Of a DNA stretch of 64,000 bases, positions 27,291 through 37,222 are shown one piece after another. The notes beneath the pieces are model-generated. The model saw only the letters and a list, made by a program, of their open reading frames with translations. It was not told where the DNA came from and did not search any database. Both the position numbers and the translations under genes were made by a program. Position 1 is the first letter of the stretch, and every line of letters starts with the position of its first letter. Location: assembly GCA_903871855.1 (NCBI GenBank), contig CAIQIK010000012.1, positions 1 to 64,000 on the forward strand, read 5' to 3'. The DNA comes from an uncultured Caldisericota bacterium. GTDB taxonomy: Bacteria; Caldisericota; Caldisericia; Cryosericales; Cryosericaceae.

Positions 27291-28481
27291 ATGAATGAGA
27301 AGTTCCAGGGGATGATGCAGGCCGAGCTCGACCGGCTCGAGAAGGAAGGGCTCAGTCTGCGCATACGAACGCTCGACTCCGAACAGGGTCCAGCATGCAC
27401 CATCGACGGCAAGTACGTCGTGAACCTTGCTGCCAACAATTACCTGGGCATGATTGCCCGCAGGGATGTCAAGGAAGCCGCCAAGAAGGCTATCGACGAG
27501 TTCGGCGTGGGGTCTGGCGCCGTTAAGACGATCATCGGTAATACGCGTCTGATCGTCGAGGGTGAGAAGAAGCTGGCGAAGTTCAAGGAAGTCGAAGACG
27601 TTCTGATGTACCAGGGAGGTCTGACGGCGAATTCTGGCACCATTCCGGCGCTTGTCCACGACGGAGACCTTATCTTCAGCGATGAGCTGAATCACGCCAG
27701 TATCATCGACGGTTGTCGCCTCAGCAAGGCGAAGATCGTGCCCTTCAAGCACTGTGACGTTGCCAGTCTCGAAGAGAAGATGAAGGAATACGAGAGCGAG
27801 CCGGGCACGAAGATGGTCATCACCGATGGTGTCTTCAGCATGGACGGTGACATCGCTCCACTACCCGATATCGTCGAAGTGGCCAAGAGACATGGGGTGG
27901 TCACCATGGTCGATGATGCGCACGGCGAGGGAGTCCTGGGAGATCACGGGCGCGGTATCGTCAATCATTTTCATCTCGAGGGAGAAGTTGATGTCGAGGT
28001 TGGAACCATGTCGAAGGCGTTCGGTGTCGTGGGTGGATACGCGGCGGGCACACACACGCTCATCGAGTATCTCAAGAACAAGTCCCGTACAATCTTGTTC
28101 AGCTCAACCATTACGCCTGCCGATGCAGGTGCAATCCTCAAGGTGATCGACATCTTGACCGAGAGCGATGACCTGGTGCACAAGCTGTGGGAGAACGCAG
28201 CGTACTTCAAGACCAAAATGAAGGCCTATGGGTTTGACACCTGGCGAAGCGAGACCCCAATCACCCCCATCATCGTGGGCGATGGCCGGCTTGCCAAGAG
28301 CCTTTCAGCCAAGCTGTTCGAGAGGGGAGTCTTTGCGCAATCACTCGGCTTCCCGACAGTTCCGAAGGGCCTGGCGCGTATCCGCTGCATGCTGTGCTCG
28401 ACACACACGAAGGAACAGCTCGATTTTGCAGCCGATATGTTCCATGAGTCGGCTCTCGAGCTGGGTATTCTGAAGAGCTAG
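27291..28481 (+). CDS. kbl: Glycine C-acetyltransferase (2-amino-3-ketobutyrate CoA ligase)
   Basis: Kbl splits the Tdh product with CoA into glycine and acetyl-CoA. It is a fold-type I PLP enzyme of 396 residues with 'SDELNHASIIDGCRL', 'MVDDAHGEGVLGDHGRG' and the PLP lysine in 'GTMSKAFGVVGGY'. The ATG at 27291 lies 4 bases after the tdh stop. The tdh-kbl pair makes a complete threonine-to-glycine route. Confidence 0.97.
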   Translation: MNEKFQGMMQAELDRLEKEGLSLRIRTLDSEQGPACTIDGKYVVNLAANNYLGMIARRDVKEAAKKAIDEFGVGSGAVKTIIGNTRLIVEGEKKLAKFKEVEDVLMYQGGLTANSGTIPALVHDGDLIFSDELNHASIIDGCRLSKAKIVPFKHCDVASLEEKMKEYESEPGTKMVITDGVFSMDGDIAPLPDIVEVAKRHGVVTMVDDAHGEGVLGDHGRGIVNHFHLEGEVDVEVGTMSKAFGVVGGYAAGTHTLIEYLKNKSRTILFSSTITPADAGAILKVIDILTESDDLVHKLWENAAYFKTKMKAYGFDTWRSETPITPIIVGDGRLAKSLSAKLFERGVFAQSLGFPTVPKGLARIRCMLCSTHTKEQLDFAADMFHESALELGILKS

Positions 28482-28488
28482 GCGTGTG

Positions 28489-29865
28489 ATGTCTACTCCC
28501 TCTGTTCAGACCCTGATCCTAGCTGGAGGGCTCGGCACCCGCATGAAGAGTGCGGTACCCAAGGTTCTCCATGATGTCCTTGGCCATCCGATGTTGTGGT
28601 ACGTTGTTGATGCGCTGGCGGACATCGATCCGCAGCCGATTATCGTTACACCGGCGGCCAATGAGGCGTTTCGCGCGGCGTTCGGCGACCGTCTGACCTA
28701 TGCGGTTCAGCCTGAACAGCATGGCAGCGGTCACGCCGTTCAGTGTGGCATGGAACACGTTTCTGCGGAGTACGTGCTCGTCTGCAACGGAGATGATCCC
28801 TTTCCATCGGCAGAGGACTACCGCGGATTTCTTGATGAGAGCCTTGTTGAACATGCAGATGCGGCAGTCCTTGTGGCGTATCTTGACAACCCAGACAAAC
28901 TTGGACGCGTCATACGAACTGCGGACAGTGCGTTTGCTGGCATTGTTGAGGCACGAGACGCGAGGCCGGAACAACTTGGCATTCACGAGATCAACACGGG
29001 TGTCTACCTGTTTCGTTCGGCGGACCTTCGCAGCTGGCTGGTACAGATGAAGCCAAACAATGTTCAGGGTGAGTACTACATCACGGATTGTCTCGCAATG
29101 GCTGTGCAGAATGGCAGTCGTGTGTATTGCCATGTGGCTCGTGATAAGTGGGAACTGTCCGGTGTGAACGACCGGGCGGAACTCGCGCTGGCGGCCAGCG
29201 TGCTTCAGCGCCGGAAGCTGGACCATCTGTCCCGGGAGGGCGTTACCATCGACATGCCGGAGACAGTTCGTGTCGATTGGGACGTCGCCATCGGACGCGA
29301 TTCGGAGATACGGCAAGGTTCCTGTCTGAAAGGAAACACCAAGGTAGGCCACTCCAGCATCATTGGGCCCAACACGATTCTCATCGACGCACAGGTGGGT
29401 GATGAGACAACCGTTCTGGCATCGTTCGTGGAGGGCTCCGCGATAGGCAACAACTGCGTCGTTGGCCCCTTCTCTTACATTCGGCCGGGGACCCTGACAG
29501 CCGAACGATCCAAGGTCGGCGCCTTCTGCGAACTCAAAGCCTCTTCTCTGGGAGCAGGGAGCAAGGTTCCACATCTTTCGTACATCGGCGACGCTACTAT
29601 TGCCGAGAACGTCAACGTTGGAGCTGGTACGATCACCTGCAACTACGACGGATTCACGCATGCCAAGCACCGAACGGTCATCGAGAAAGATGTCTTCATT
29701 GGCGCCAACAACAATCTGGTTGCTCCAGTGACGATTCATGAGGGAGCGTACACTGCGACCGGGTCGACGATCACCCATGATGTGCCCCCGGAAGCTCTTG
29801 GCATCGCACGAGCGGTTCAAGTCGACAAAGAGGGATGGGTTAGGAGGAAAAAACATGGACAGTGA
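28489..29865 (+). CDS. glmU: Bifunctional UDP-GlcNAc pyrophosphorylase/GlcN-1-P acetyltransferase
   Basis: GlmU makes UDP-GlcNAc for peptidoglycan and wall polymers. The N-terminal uridylyltransferase shows 'LILAGGLGTRMKSAVPKVLH', and the C-terminal half is a left-handed beta helix with 'GPFSYIRPGT', 'NVGAGTITCNYDG' and 'FIGANNNLVAPV'. The 458-residue length is normal. GTG codons at 28484 and 28486 are alternative starts. Its end overlaps prs by 11 bases. Confidence 0.96.
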   Translation: MSTPSVQTLILAGGLGTRMKSAVPKVLHDVLGHPMLWYVVDALADIDPQPIIVTPAANEAFRAAFGDRLTYAVQPEQHGSGHAVQCGMEHVSAEYVLVCNGDDPFPSAEDYRGFLDESLVEHADAAVLVAYLDNPDKLGRVIRTADSAFAGIVEARDARPEQLGIHEINTGVYLFRSADLRSWLVQMKPNNVQGEYYITDCLAMAVQNGSRVYCHVARDKWELSGVNDRAELALAASVLQRRKLDHLSREGVTIDMPETVRVDWDVAIGRDSEIRQGSCLKGNTKVGHSSIIGPNTILIDAQVGDETTVLASFVEGSAIGNNCVVGPFSYIRPGTLTAERSKVGAFCELKASSLGAGSKVPHLSYIGDATIAENVNVGAGTITCNYDGFTHAKHRTVIEKDVFIGANNNLVAPVTIHEGAYTATGSTITHDVPPEALGIARAVQVDKEGWVRRKKHGQ

Positions 29866-30802
29866 GTACAACCCGATCAAGATCTTCTCTGGTAATGCGA
29901 ACAAGCCGCTGGCTGAGAAGGTCGCGTCCTACCTTGGTATTCCTCTCGGTCAGGCTGAGATTGGCCGTTTCCCTGATGGAGAGATCAAGCTCCGTATCAG
30001 CGAGAACGTGCGGGGGTTGAACGTCTACGTCATCCAACCCACCAACGCACCTGCGGAAAATCTGTTGGAACTGCTGATCCTGCTTGACGCTCTGAAACGT
30101 GCTTCAGCCGCGAGCATCACTGCGGTCATCCCATTTTTCGGCTACGCGCGCCAGGATCGGAAAGTTCGCTCGCGAGAACCCATCAGCGCCAAACTCGTTG
30201 CGAATCTCGTAACCGTGGCGGGAGCAGATCGCGTAGTTGCAATCGATCTCCACGCTTCCCAGATTCAGGGTTTCTTCGACATCCCTGCTGATAACCTGAC
30301 GGCCATGGTCCAGTTTGCGCAGTATATCAAGCGCAAGGAACTGGAGGACCTTGTTGTCTTGTCCCCCGATGTAGGGGGCGTGGCACGGGCCAGTACGTTT
30401 GCTCAGACCATTCGTGCTTCACAGGCCCTGTTTGTGAAGAAGCGTCTTTCGCCGGACGCCGTTGAGATTCAATCATTCATCGGTGACGTACGAGGCAAGA
30501 ACGTCATTATTGCAGACGATGCGATTCACACGGGTAATACGATGCTGAACGCCTGCAACCGCGCCCTGACCGAGGGCGCCAAGAGTGTCATTGCCTGCGC
30601 GACGCATGCCGTCTTTGCGGGGGAATCCCTTGCATTGTTTGCCCGGTCCAACTTCAGCGAAGTGATTGTGACAGATACGATGTATGTCCCTGGACGCGAA
30701 TATCCCTCGATGTTCACGGTGTTGTCGGTGTCGGAGCTCATTGCCAAGGCTGTCTACAGCATCCACAACCACTCGTCAGTCTCTGCTCTGTTTCAGCTGT
30801 GA
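29855..30802 (+). CDS. prs: Ribose-phosphate pyrophosphokinase
   Basis: Prs makes PRPP from ribose-5-phosphate and ATP. The 315-residue protein opens 'IKIFSGNANKPLAEKVA', has 'FFGYARQDRKVRSREPISAK' and the PRPP loop 'IIADDAIHTGNTM', which differs mildly from the usual DDMIDTAGT. The ATG at 29855 follows TAGGAGGAAA and lies inside the glmU end. PRPP is used by Apt, Upp and probably ComF in this window. Confidence 0.96.
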   Translation: MDSEYNPIKIFSGNANKPLAEKVASYLGIPLGQAEIGRFPDGEIKLRISENVRGLNVYVIQPTNAPAENLLELLILLDALKRASAASITAVIPFFGYARQDRKVRSREPISAKLVANLVTVAGADRVVAIDLHASQIQGFFDIPADNLTAMVQFAQYIKRKELEDLVVLSPDVGGVARASTFAQTIRASQALFVKKRLSPDAVEIQSFIGDVRGKNVIIADDAIHTGNTMLNACNRALTEGAKSVIACATHAVFAGESLALFARSNFSEVIVTDTMYVPGREYPSMFTVLSVSELIAKAVYSIHNHSSVSALFQL

Positions 30803-30821
30803 CAGTCTGAAGGCTGTCTAC

Positions 30822-30849
30822 TTGATTCAGAGCTGATTTGGCATACAAT
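30822..30849 (+). promoter_or_regulatory. rplY promoter
   Basis: TTGATT-N16-TACAAT, 39 bases before the rplY ATG, in an AT-rich gap. Confidence 0.55.
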
Positions 30850-30888
30850 ATCAAAGATATGCCGGTATCTTATGAGTAAGGAGTTGGT

Positions 30889-31581
30889 ATGCAAAGAGTA
30901 ACGATAGAGGCCGTTGCCCGTGAAAGCGGCAACCATGGCAAGCTAAGCGCTCTGCGCAGGCAGGGCTTCATCCCCGCGGTTGTCTACGGGCGGGGGATGA
31001 CCCCCCAGCCTGTCGCTGTTCCTGTACGTGCATTTGAGCGTATCCGTCGCACGACAGGGGAATCAGCCATCGTCGACCTTCAGTTTGAGGGTGACAAGAC
31101 CATGACCACAGTTGTGCAGGAGTACCAGGTGAACCCGATCCGGGACACCTATACACACGTCGACTTTCTGTCTATTTCGCTTGACGAACCACTGACAAGC
31201 AGGATCCCGATTCGCCCGATTGGAACAGCTATCGGCCTCAAGGAAGGTGGAGTGCTCGAGCACTCACTGTATGAGCTTGAAGTCGAAGCCCTTCCGCTCG
31301 ACATTCCAGACTATTTGGAGGTTGACGTTTCCGACCTCGGATTGAAGCATTCCATCCATGTCGCTGATCTGAAGCTTGGCGACAAGGTAAAAGTGCTTAC
31401 AAGCGAAGCGGCGACGGTCTTCTCGGTCGTTGCGCCAGTCATCGAAGAAGCCCCGCCTGCTCCTGAGGAGGGTGTTGCGGTCGAAGGCGCCGCTCCTGCA
31501 GCAGGAACTGTTCCTGTAGCAGGTGCTGCCCCCGCCCCTGCTCCTATTGAGAGCACTGCAAAGACAGCATCGAAGAAGTAG
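30889..31581 (+). CDS. rplY: 50S ribosomal protein L25/general stress protein Ctc
   Basis: L25 binds 5S rRNA. This 230-residue version is the long TL5/Ctc type: an N-terminal L25 domain ('GKLSALRRQGFIPAVVYG'), a C-terminal beta domain, and an Ala/Pro/Val-rich low-complexity tail of about 40 residues ending in 'KTASKK'. AAGGAGTTGGT precedes the ATG. It has its own promoter and terminator. Confidence 0.95.
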   Translation: MQRVTIEAVARESGNHGKLSALRRQGFIPAVVYGRGMTPQPVAVPVRAFERIRRTTGESAIVDLQFEGDKTMTTVVQEYQVNPIRDTYTHVDFLSISLDEPLTSRIPIRPIGTAIGLKEGGVLEHSLYELEVEALPLDIPDYLEVDVSDLGLKHSIHVADLKLGDKVKVLTSEAATVFSVVAPVIEEAPPAPEEGVAVEGAAPAAGTVPVAGAAPAPAPIESTAKTASKK

Positions 31582-31624
31582 CACGATACGACCGTTGTCT
31601 GCTCTGCATCAATCGCTCCACATG

Positions 31625-31651
31625 CGCTGGCCCTTGGGGGCCAGCGTTTTT
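31625..31651 (+). terminator. Rho-independent terminator after rplY
   Basis: CGCTGGCCC-TTGG-GGGCCAGCG forms a perfect 9-base stem with a 4-base loop, followed by TTTTT. Confidence 0.95.
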
Positions 31652-31683
31652 GCTGTCTGCACCTCGTCGGATAAGGACCTCTC

Positions 31684-32463
31684 GTGAGATTACTCTTCAT
31701 CGGTGATATCTTCGGCCGCCCCGGGCGCACGATTGTGCGGCGACTGCTTCCGCAACTTAAGACAGAGTTACGGCCCACTCTCGTCGTTGCCAACGCGGAG
31801 AACGCGACACACGGGACCGGCATGACCCGGTCTGCGTTTGAAGAACTCAGTGCTGCCGGCGTCGACATATTCACGGGGGGTAATCACACGCTCGGCAAAC
31901 CAGAGATTCTTGAGCTGATGCAAGAACACCCGAGCGTGTTGTGCCCGGGCAATATCGGTCCCGCTGTCAGGCATCATGGATCCGTCATCTGGCAGACGCC
32001 GGAGGGCCCCATAGCCGTTGTCAACGTGATGGGCCAGTATTGCATGAATGGTACTGACAACCCCTTCCGCTATATGGAAGAAGTCCTGCGCGATCCAGAG
32101 ATTGCTGCTGTGCGTGTGAAAGTCGTTGATGTTCATGCGGAGGCAACGGCGGAGAAAGCGGCGATGCTGCATCTGCTGGATGGCCGTGTGTCGGCAGTTC
32201 TTGGAACACACACGCATGTTCCTACGGCGGATGCGCGCATCACAGCCGCAGGCACTGCTTTCATCACCGATGTCGGCATGACGGGCGTACGATCTTCGAT
32301 CATCGGACTGGATCCAGAAGTCATGATGCGTCGCTTCGAGACGGGCATCATGTATGCGCCGCGCGTGGCAGAGGGCGATGCAACGTTGATGGCGGTCGTC
32401 GTCGACATTGATGCATCTACTGGAAACAGTATGGCAATAACGCTTTTGCAAAGGGAGAGTTGA
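31684..32463 (+). CDS. ymdB: YmdB-family metallophosphoesterase
   Basis: YmdB proteins are two-metal phosphodiesterases that act on 2',3'-cyclic nucleotides or cAMP and influence RNase Y-dependent regulation in Bacillus. Metal ligands are seen in 'FIGDIFGRPGR', 'NAENATHGTG', 'GGNHTLGK', 'VDVHAEATAEK' and 'GTHTHVPTAD'. The 259-residue length fits. The start is GTG at 31684 without a strong ribosome site. Its stop nearly touches miaB. Confidence 0.93.
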   Translation: MRLLFIGDIFGRPGRTIVRRLLPQLKTELRPTLVVANAENATHGTGMTRSAFEELSAAGVDIFTGGNHTLGKPEILELMQEHPSVLCPGNIGPAVRHHGSVIWQTPEGPIAVVNVMGQYCMNGTDNPFRYMEEVLRDPEIAAVRVKVVDVHAEATAEKAAMLHLLDGRVSAVLGTHTHVPTADARITAAGTAFITDVGMTGVRSSIIGLDPEVMMRRFETGIMYAPRVAEGDATLMAVVVDIDASTGNSMAITLLQRES

Positions 32464-32464
32464 C

Positions 32465-33721
32465 GTGGCCGGGTTTCTCATCAGGACTTTCGGGTGTCAG
32501 TTCAACGAGCTGTACAGCGCTACGATTGCTGATGCGCTGACACGGGGAGGGCTTCGGTCTTCCGAGAGTCTTGGTGAAGCGTCTCTTATCATCATTAATA
32601 CGTGTGCAGTTCGCGAAAAGGCCGAGGAAAAGGCTTTCAGCTTTCTCGGCGAAGCCGCGAAGGCGGTCGGGGCCGGCCATATCGTGTTCATGGGTTGCAC
32701 GGCTACGCTCGACAAGGAACGTGCGGTACGCATAGCGGGCCGCGGTCTGAATGTCGTTGATGGCACCGCGGGCGCGGAACAAGTTCTTGCCCTAATAGGG
32801 ACCATGGTGCCTCTCGGCGAACCGGATTGCGTGGCTCCTCGCTCGCTGTTCCCCACGGCCAACATCGAGCTCATGCGTGGCTGCGAGAGCTACTGTACAT
32901 ACTGCATCGTTCCCAGGTCGCGAGGCCCCGAGGTCGTTGTCGATGGGGGCGAAATCCTGCGCCGAGCCGAGCAGGCTGTCGGGAGCGGTTTCTCTGAGTT
33001 GCTCTTCTTGGGACAGAACATCAACAGGTATCGGTCGAACCGTGGAGGACTCGTCGAGATCATGTCCTCGGTCGACCAACTGGACGGCAACTTCTGGTTC
33101 TGGTTTCTGAGCCCTCACCCGGCAAACTTCACGCCGGAGGAAGTGAGACGACTCATGGAGCTGCGGCACATTGAGCATCGCGTGCACCTTCCGCTGCAGT
33201 CGGGAAGCGACCGCATCCTCGGGCGAATGAACCGGAGGTACACGATTGCAGACTATGCCAGGCTCGCCGAGCCAGTCCGTGAGAATACCGATTGGACGCT
33301 GACGACAGATATCATTGTGGGTTTTCCTGGGGAAACAGATGATGACTTTGCCCATACGGTCGATGCGGTACGTGAGTTCCGGTTTGATGGCGTCTTTCTT
33401 GCCAAGTACTCCGACAGGCCGGGCACGCCATCGTCGAGCATGCAGGATAAGGTCCCGTCCGCGCTCATCGATGAGAGGCACTCCGCCTTGCTCAGAATCG
33501 TCCAGAACCTGAGCGAGCAGAGCAACCAGGTACTGGCAGGTAGATGTGTCGACGTACTCGTCCTGGCTGCACAGGTGGGGGGCAATGCCTTTGGAAGATC
33601 GATCGATGGCAGGAATGTCTGGTTCTCGTGTTCCGAACCAGCCCCAGGGATTGGCTCATTCGTCAAGGTGGCTGTCGACCATGGGTCGAGAGAAGGGCTG
33701 TATGGCGCTCGAGCTTGCTAG
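32465..33721 (+). CDS. miaB: tRNA-2-methylthio-N6-isopentenyladenosine synthase MiaB
   Basis: MiaB is a radical-SAM enzyme that methylthiolates i6A37 in tRNA. The radical-SAM cluster motif is 'CESYCTYCIVPRSRG'. The N-terminal domain supplies three more cluster cysteines in 'TFGCQFNEL', 'NTCAVREKAEE' and 'MGCTATLDKE'. A C-terminal TRAM region is present. The 418-residue protein starts at GTG 32465, one base after the ymdB stop. It overlaps miaA, whose product acts first. Confidence 0.96.
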   Translation: MAGFLIRTFGCQFNELYSATIADALTRGGLRSSESLGEASLIIINTCAVREKAEEKAFSFLGEAAKAVGAGHIVFMGCTATLDKERAVRIAGRGLNVVDGTAGAEQVLALIGTMVPLGEPDCVAPRSLFPTANIELMRGCESYCTYCIVPRSRGPEVVVDGGEILRRAEQAVGSGFSELLFLGQNINRYRSNRGGLVEIMSSVDQLDGNFWFWFLSPHPANFTPEEVRRLMELRHIEHRVHLPLQSGSDRILGRMNRRYTIADYARLAEPVRENTDWTLTTDIIVGFPGETDDDFAHTVDAVREFRFDGVFLAKYSDRPGTPSSSMQDKVPSALIDERHSALLRIVQNLSEQSNQVLAGRCVDVLVLAAQVGGNAFGRSIDGRNVWFSCSEPAPGIGSFVKVAVDHGSREGLYGARAC

Positions 33722-34649
33722 TCTTCCGTTGATCGTAGCAATCATTGGCGCCACGGGTACGGGCAAAACAGTGCTTTCGCTGGGGCTCGCCCGTCGTTTC
33801 GGAGGATCGATCATCTCTGCCGACTCGATGCAGGTTTACCAAGGGATGGACGTCGGGACGGCGAAACCAAGCCCGTCGGAACGTCTAGGCGTACCCCATG
33901 CTCTCATTGATGTTGTTCCTCCCAAACATCACTTCTCTGTCGCGGAATACCAGATACTGGCGTTCGAAGCAGTGCATGCGGCGATTCGCTCGCAGCGTCT
34001 GCCGATCCTGGTGGGAGGGACTGGCCTATACGTGAAGGCTGTCCTGGATGGATACGAGTTTTTGCCGGAGAAACCGGATGCGAGTCTGCGCGGCCAGCTT
34101 CGAGTACTGTCCGAGGACGAGCTTCGCGAGCGCCTGAGAGCAATCGATCCTCTGGCAGAACACGAGATTGCACCCAACGATTCCAGGCGGCTGGGGCGAG
34201 CTCTGGAGATGAGCGCTCAGTCAGGAGACCTGCCGAGCGCTCTGAAGCGGAGACAACACCCGGTTCCATGGCGAATCCTCCGTATTGGCCTGCGTGCAGA
34301 GCGGGCTGAACTCTACAGACGGCTTAACCAGCGAGTTGATGCCATGATCTCCGCAGGAATGGAAGGAGAAGTGCGGCGTTTGCTTGCCAACGGCCTGAAC
34401 TCTGACGACACCGCGATGCAGGGCATAGGCTACAAGGAGCTGAGTGCCTGGATACGTGGAGAGACAGGGCGCGACGAAGCAATCGAGCTCTGGAAGAAGC
34501 GTACACGCAACTACGCCAAGCGGCAGGAGACGTGGTTCAGAGGAGAGAAGAGCGTTCACTGGATTGACGTTGACGTTCAGACAGCTGATTCGGTTCTGAC
34601 GCAGGCGACCGCCCTCGTTGAATCCGCTGCAGGAGAACGCAGCAGATGA
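33702..34649 (+). CDS. miaA: tRNA dimethylallyltransferase MiaA
   Basis: MiaA prenylates A37 of tRNAs that read UNN codons. Its P-loop is 'GATGTGKTVLSLG', followed by 'ISADSMQVYQGMDVGTAKPS' and 'KRTRNYAKRQETWFR'. The ATG at 33702 follows AGAAGGG and gives 315 residues; the longer track ORF reads through miaB in another frame. It overlaps miaB by 20 bases and the downstream gene by 4. Confidence 0.96.
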   Translation: MALELASLPLIVAIIGATGTGKTVLSLGLARRFGGSIISADSMQVYQGMDVGTAKPSPSERLGVPHALIDVVPPKHHFSVAEYQILAFEAVHAAIRSQRLPILVGGTGLYVKAVLDGYEFLPEKPDASLRGQLRVLSEDELRERLRAIDPLAEHEIAPNDSRRLGRALEMSAQSGDLPSALKRRQHPVPWRILRIGLRAERAELYRRLNQRVDAMISAGMEGEVRRLLANGLNSDDTAMQGIGYKELSAWIRGETGRDEAIELWKKRTRNYAKRQETWFRGEKSVHWIDVDVQTADSVLTQATALVESAAGERSR

Positions 34650-35896
34650 TTACGGAACGCCAGCTGATGGAACGGGCGCAGCAGCTCGAGCAGGAGTATG
34701 CGACCGAAATCGGAGGTATTCGTGCAGTTGAACGCCGCAACTTCGTGCGCATCCTCGATGCATTTCACGCCGCCCGATTGTCGACATCGGACCTTCGCCC
34801 CATGTCGGGCTACGGCATTGGGGACAACCTGCGGGACAAGACCGAACGCGTGTTTGCCCTCCTCTACGGCGCACAAGCCGCACTCGTGCGCCCGCAGATC
34901 ATTTCTGGAACCCATGCTCTGGCTATCGCGCTGTTCGGCGTGCTTCGTCCAAAAGATCTGCTGTGCTGCGTAACGGGGGCTCCCTACGATACGATGGAGG
35001 AGGTCATTGGAATCCGCCCTTCTGATGGTTCGCTGGCAGAGTTTGGTGTCGGCTATGCCCAGTGCGACATCACGGCGTTACCCGCAGATCTCTGGGAGAA
35101 ACAGCTCGAGCAATGCTTCGCGACCCAGATGCCGAAACTTGTCCTGATTCAGCGGAGTCGGGGATACAAGCGCCTCCGGGCGCTTCGGGAGAGGGAGATC
35201 GCACGGATGATTTCCTCCGTAAAACGTGTCTCGCCTGAGAGCCTGGTTCTCGTCGACAACTGCTATGGAGACCTTCTCGAGGATCGTGAGCCCACAATGG
35301 ATGGGGCGGATCTGCTGGCTTCATCATTCATGAAGAACATCGGAGCAGGAATTGCCCCGACGGGCGGCTATCTGGTGGGAACTTCCCGGGCCATCGCTCT
35401 GGCCGCGACGCGGTACTCGAGTCCAGGAGTAGGTGCCGAGATTGGGCCGAATCTTGGGTTTGCCGAGACGTTCCTGCGGGGTCTGCTCTTCGCCCCGACA
35501 GTACTTGAGCAAGTGCTGACAGGGAATCTCCTTGCGAGTGCGCTTCTGCAGGAAAACGGCTTCGTGGTAGATCCGGGCCCTCACGAGCTTCGCGGGGACG
35601 TTGTTCTGCGCATCGAGTGCGGGTCAAGGGGGTCGTTTATGGCGTTTGCACAGGCCGTGCAGGAGTGCTCTGCACTGGACGCCGATGCCATGCCCGAGCC
35701 GAGCCTCATGTGCGGATACGGGACGGAGGTTCTGATGGCAGGCGGAACCCTTGTCCAGGGATCGACGATTGAACTGAGTTTCGACGGACCCTTTTGCGAG
35801 CCGTACGTCGGGTATCTGCAGGGAGGTCTGAATGCATGGCAAGTGGTGCAGGCGACCGCGCGGGGCATCGCAAACAGTATGAATGCGCGCAAGTAG
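34646..35896 (+). CDS. YnbB-type PLP protein (aluminium-resistance/methionine gamma-lyase-like family)
   Basis: This 416-residue protein belongs to the PLP-dependent family annotated as aluminium-resistance or methionine gamma-lyase-like proteins. It shows 'GYGIGDNLRDKTERVFALL', 'VDNCYGDLLEDREPTMDGAD' and a probable PLP lysine in 'SSFMKNIGAGIAPTGGYL'. The biochemical role is not settled, though a C-S lyase is plausible. It overlaps miaA as ATGA, an order also seen in Firmicutes. Confidence 0.88.
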   Translation: MITERQLMERAQQLEQEYATEIGGIRAVERRNFVRILDAFHAARLSTSDLRPMSGYGIGDNLRDKTERVFALLYGAQAALVRPQIISGTHALAIALFGVLRPKDLLCCVTGAPYDTMEEVIGIRPSDGSLAEFGVGYAQCDITALPADLWEKQLEQCFATQMPKLVLIQRSRGYKRLRALREREIARMISSVKRVSPESLVLVDNCYGDLLEDREPTMDGADLLASSFMKNIGAGIAPTGGYLVGTSRAIALAATRYSSPGVGAEIGPNLGFAETFLRGLLFAPTVLEQVLTGNLLASALLQENGFVVDPGPHELRGDVVLRIECGSRGSFMAFAQAVQECSALDADAMPEPSLMCGYGTEVLMAGGTLVQGSTIELSFDGPFCEPYVGYLQGGLNAWQVVQATARGIANSMNARK

Positions 35897-35966
35897 TGTC
35901 GCCGCCGGTCATTCGTGATACAATATTCGAACAACGAAATGCTGGAAGAAACGAAAGGAGGTCGTT

Positions 35967-37214
35967 ATGACAGGCTTGACGAGGGTTGATCCGGAGATAG
36001 CTGACGCACTGAACAAGGAGCTGCACCGCCAGCAGAACAACATTGAGCTCATCGCCTCTGAGAACTTCGTGTCCGAAGAAGTCTTGGCGGCACAGGGCTC
36101 AGTTCTGACAAACAAGTACGCCGAAGGGTACCCCGGCAGACGCTACTATGGTGGTTGTGAGTATGTCGATGTCGTCGAGACGCTGGCTATCGAGCGTGCC
36201 AAGGCGCTCTTCGGTGCGGAGGGGGCAAACGTTCAGCCCCACTCGGGAACGCAGGCCAACCTTGAGGTCTACTTCTCTGTTCTCCAGCCAGGAGACACGA
36301 TCCTGAGTATGTCTCTGGCCGACGGTGGCCATCTGAGCCACGGAAGCCCCGTGTCGCTTGTGGGTAAACTGTTTCACATCGTGTCCTATGGCGTTCGGAG
36401 AGACACCGAGACGATCGACTATGACCAGGTAGCCGAGCTGGCTCGATCAGAACGTCCCAAGCTGATCGTCGCAGGTGCCAGTGCGTACCCGCGCATTATC
36501 GACTTCCCCCGCTTCCGTGAGATCGCCGATTCGGTCGGTGCATTGCTCATGGTAGACATGGCACACATTGCCGGTCTTGTTGCCGCAGGAGTCCATCCTT
36601 CACCGGTGCCGTATGCCGATTTTGTCACGACAACCACGCACAAGACACTTCGCGGCCCCCGAGGAGGCATCATCCTCTACAGGGAAAAGTACGCTAAGCA
36701 GCTCAACAGCGCTGTGTTCCCTGGCAGTCAAGGTGGTCCTCTTGAGCATGTCATCGCGGCGAAGGCAGTCGCTTTGAGAGAGGCTGCAACTCCTGAGTTT
36801 GCAGTTTATCAGAGACAGATCCTCGCCAACGCAAGAACCTTGGCGCAGGCTCTGGCGGAGCGCGGTTATCGCATCGTGTCCGGTGGCACCGATACCCACC
36901 TTATGCTTGTGGACCTGTCGTCCAAGGGAGTTACAGGCAAAGAAGTCCAGGCGCTTGTCGAGACCGTGGGCATTACGGTCAACAAGAACGCTATCCCCTT
37001 TGATCCGTTGCCCCCGACCAAAGCAAGTGGCATACGGCTTGGGACCCCCGCTACGACCAGTCGCGGCATGCGTGAGCCGGAGATGGTCGAGATCGCCGCC
37101 CTGATCGACGAGACGATCATTGCTCGCGACGACGAGGAGAAGCTGGGTCAGATTCGAACTCGCGTGACGGCACTGACGAACCGTTTTCCTTTATATGCAG
37201 GCATGATGTACTAG
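35967..37214 (+). CDS. glyA: Serine hydroxymethyltransferase
   Basis: GlyA interconverts serine and glycine while loading tetrahydrofolate. The 415-residue PLP enzyme shows '[15 protein letters not shown]', '[16 protein letters not shown]' and the PLP lysine in '[15 protein letters not shown]'. AAAGGAGG lies before the ATG. A TACAAT at 35919 could be a -10 but has no good -35. It supplies methylene-THF for ThyX and complements Tdh/Kbl glycine supply. Confidence 0.98.
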   Translation: MTGLTRVDPEIADALNKELHRQQNNIELIASENFVSEEVLAAQGSVLTNKYAEGYPGRRYYGGCEYVDVVETLAIERAKALFGAEGANVQPHSGTQANLEVYFSVLQPGDTILSMSLADGGHLSHGSPVSLVGKLFHIVSYGVRRDTETIDYDQVAELARSERPKLIVAGASAYPRIIDFPRFREIADSVGALLMVDMAHIAGLVAAGVHPSPVPYADFVTTTTHKTLRGPRGGIILYREKYAKQLNSAVFPGSQGGPLEHVIAAKAVALREAATPEFAVYQRQILANARTLAQALAERGYRIVSGGTDTHLMLVDLSSKGVTGKEVQALVETVGITVNKNAIPFDPLPPTKASGIRLGTPATTSRGMREPEMVEIAALIDETIIARDDEEKLGQIRTRVTALTNRFPLYAGMMY

Positions 37215-37222
37215 GAGGACTG

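Noticed and set aside
28519-29904. 461-aa minus-strand ORF
   Set aside because: Antisense shadow of glmU, with no motif and no ribosome site.
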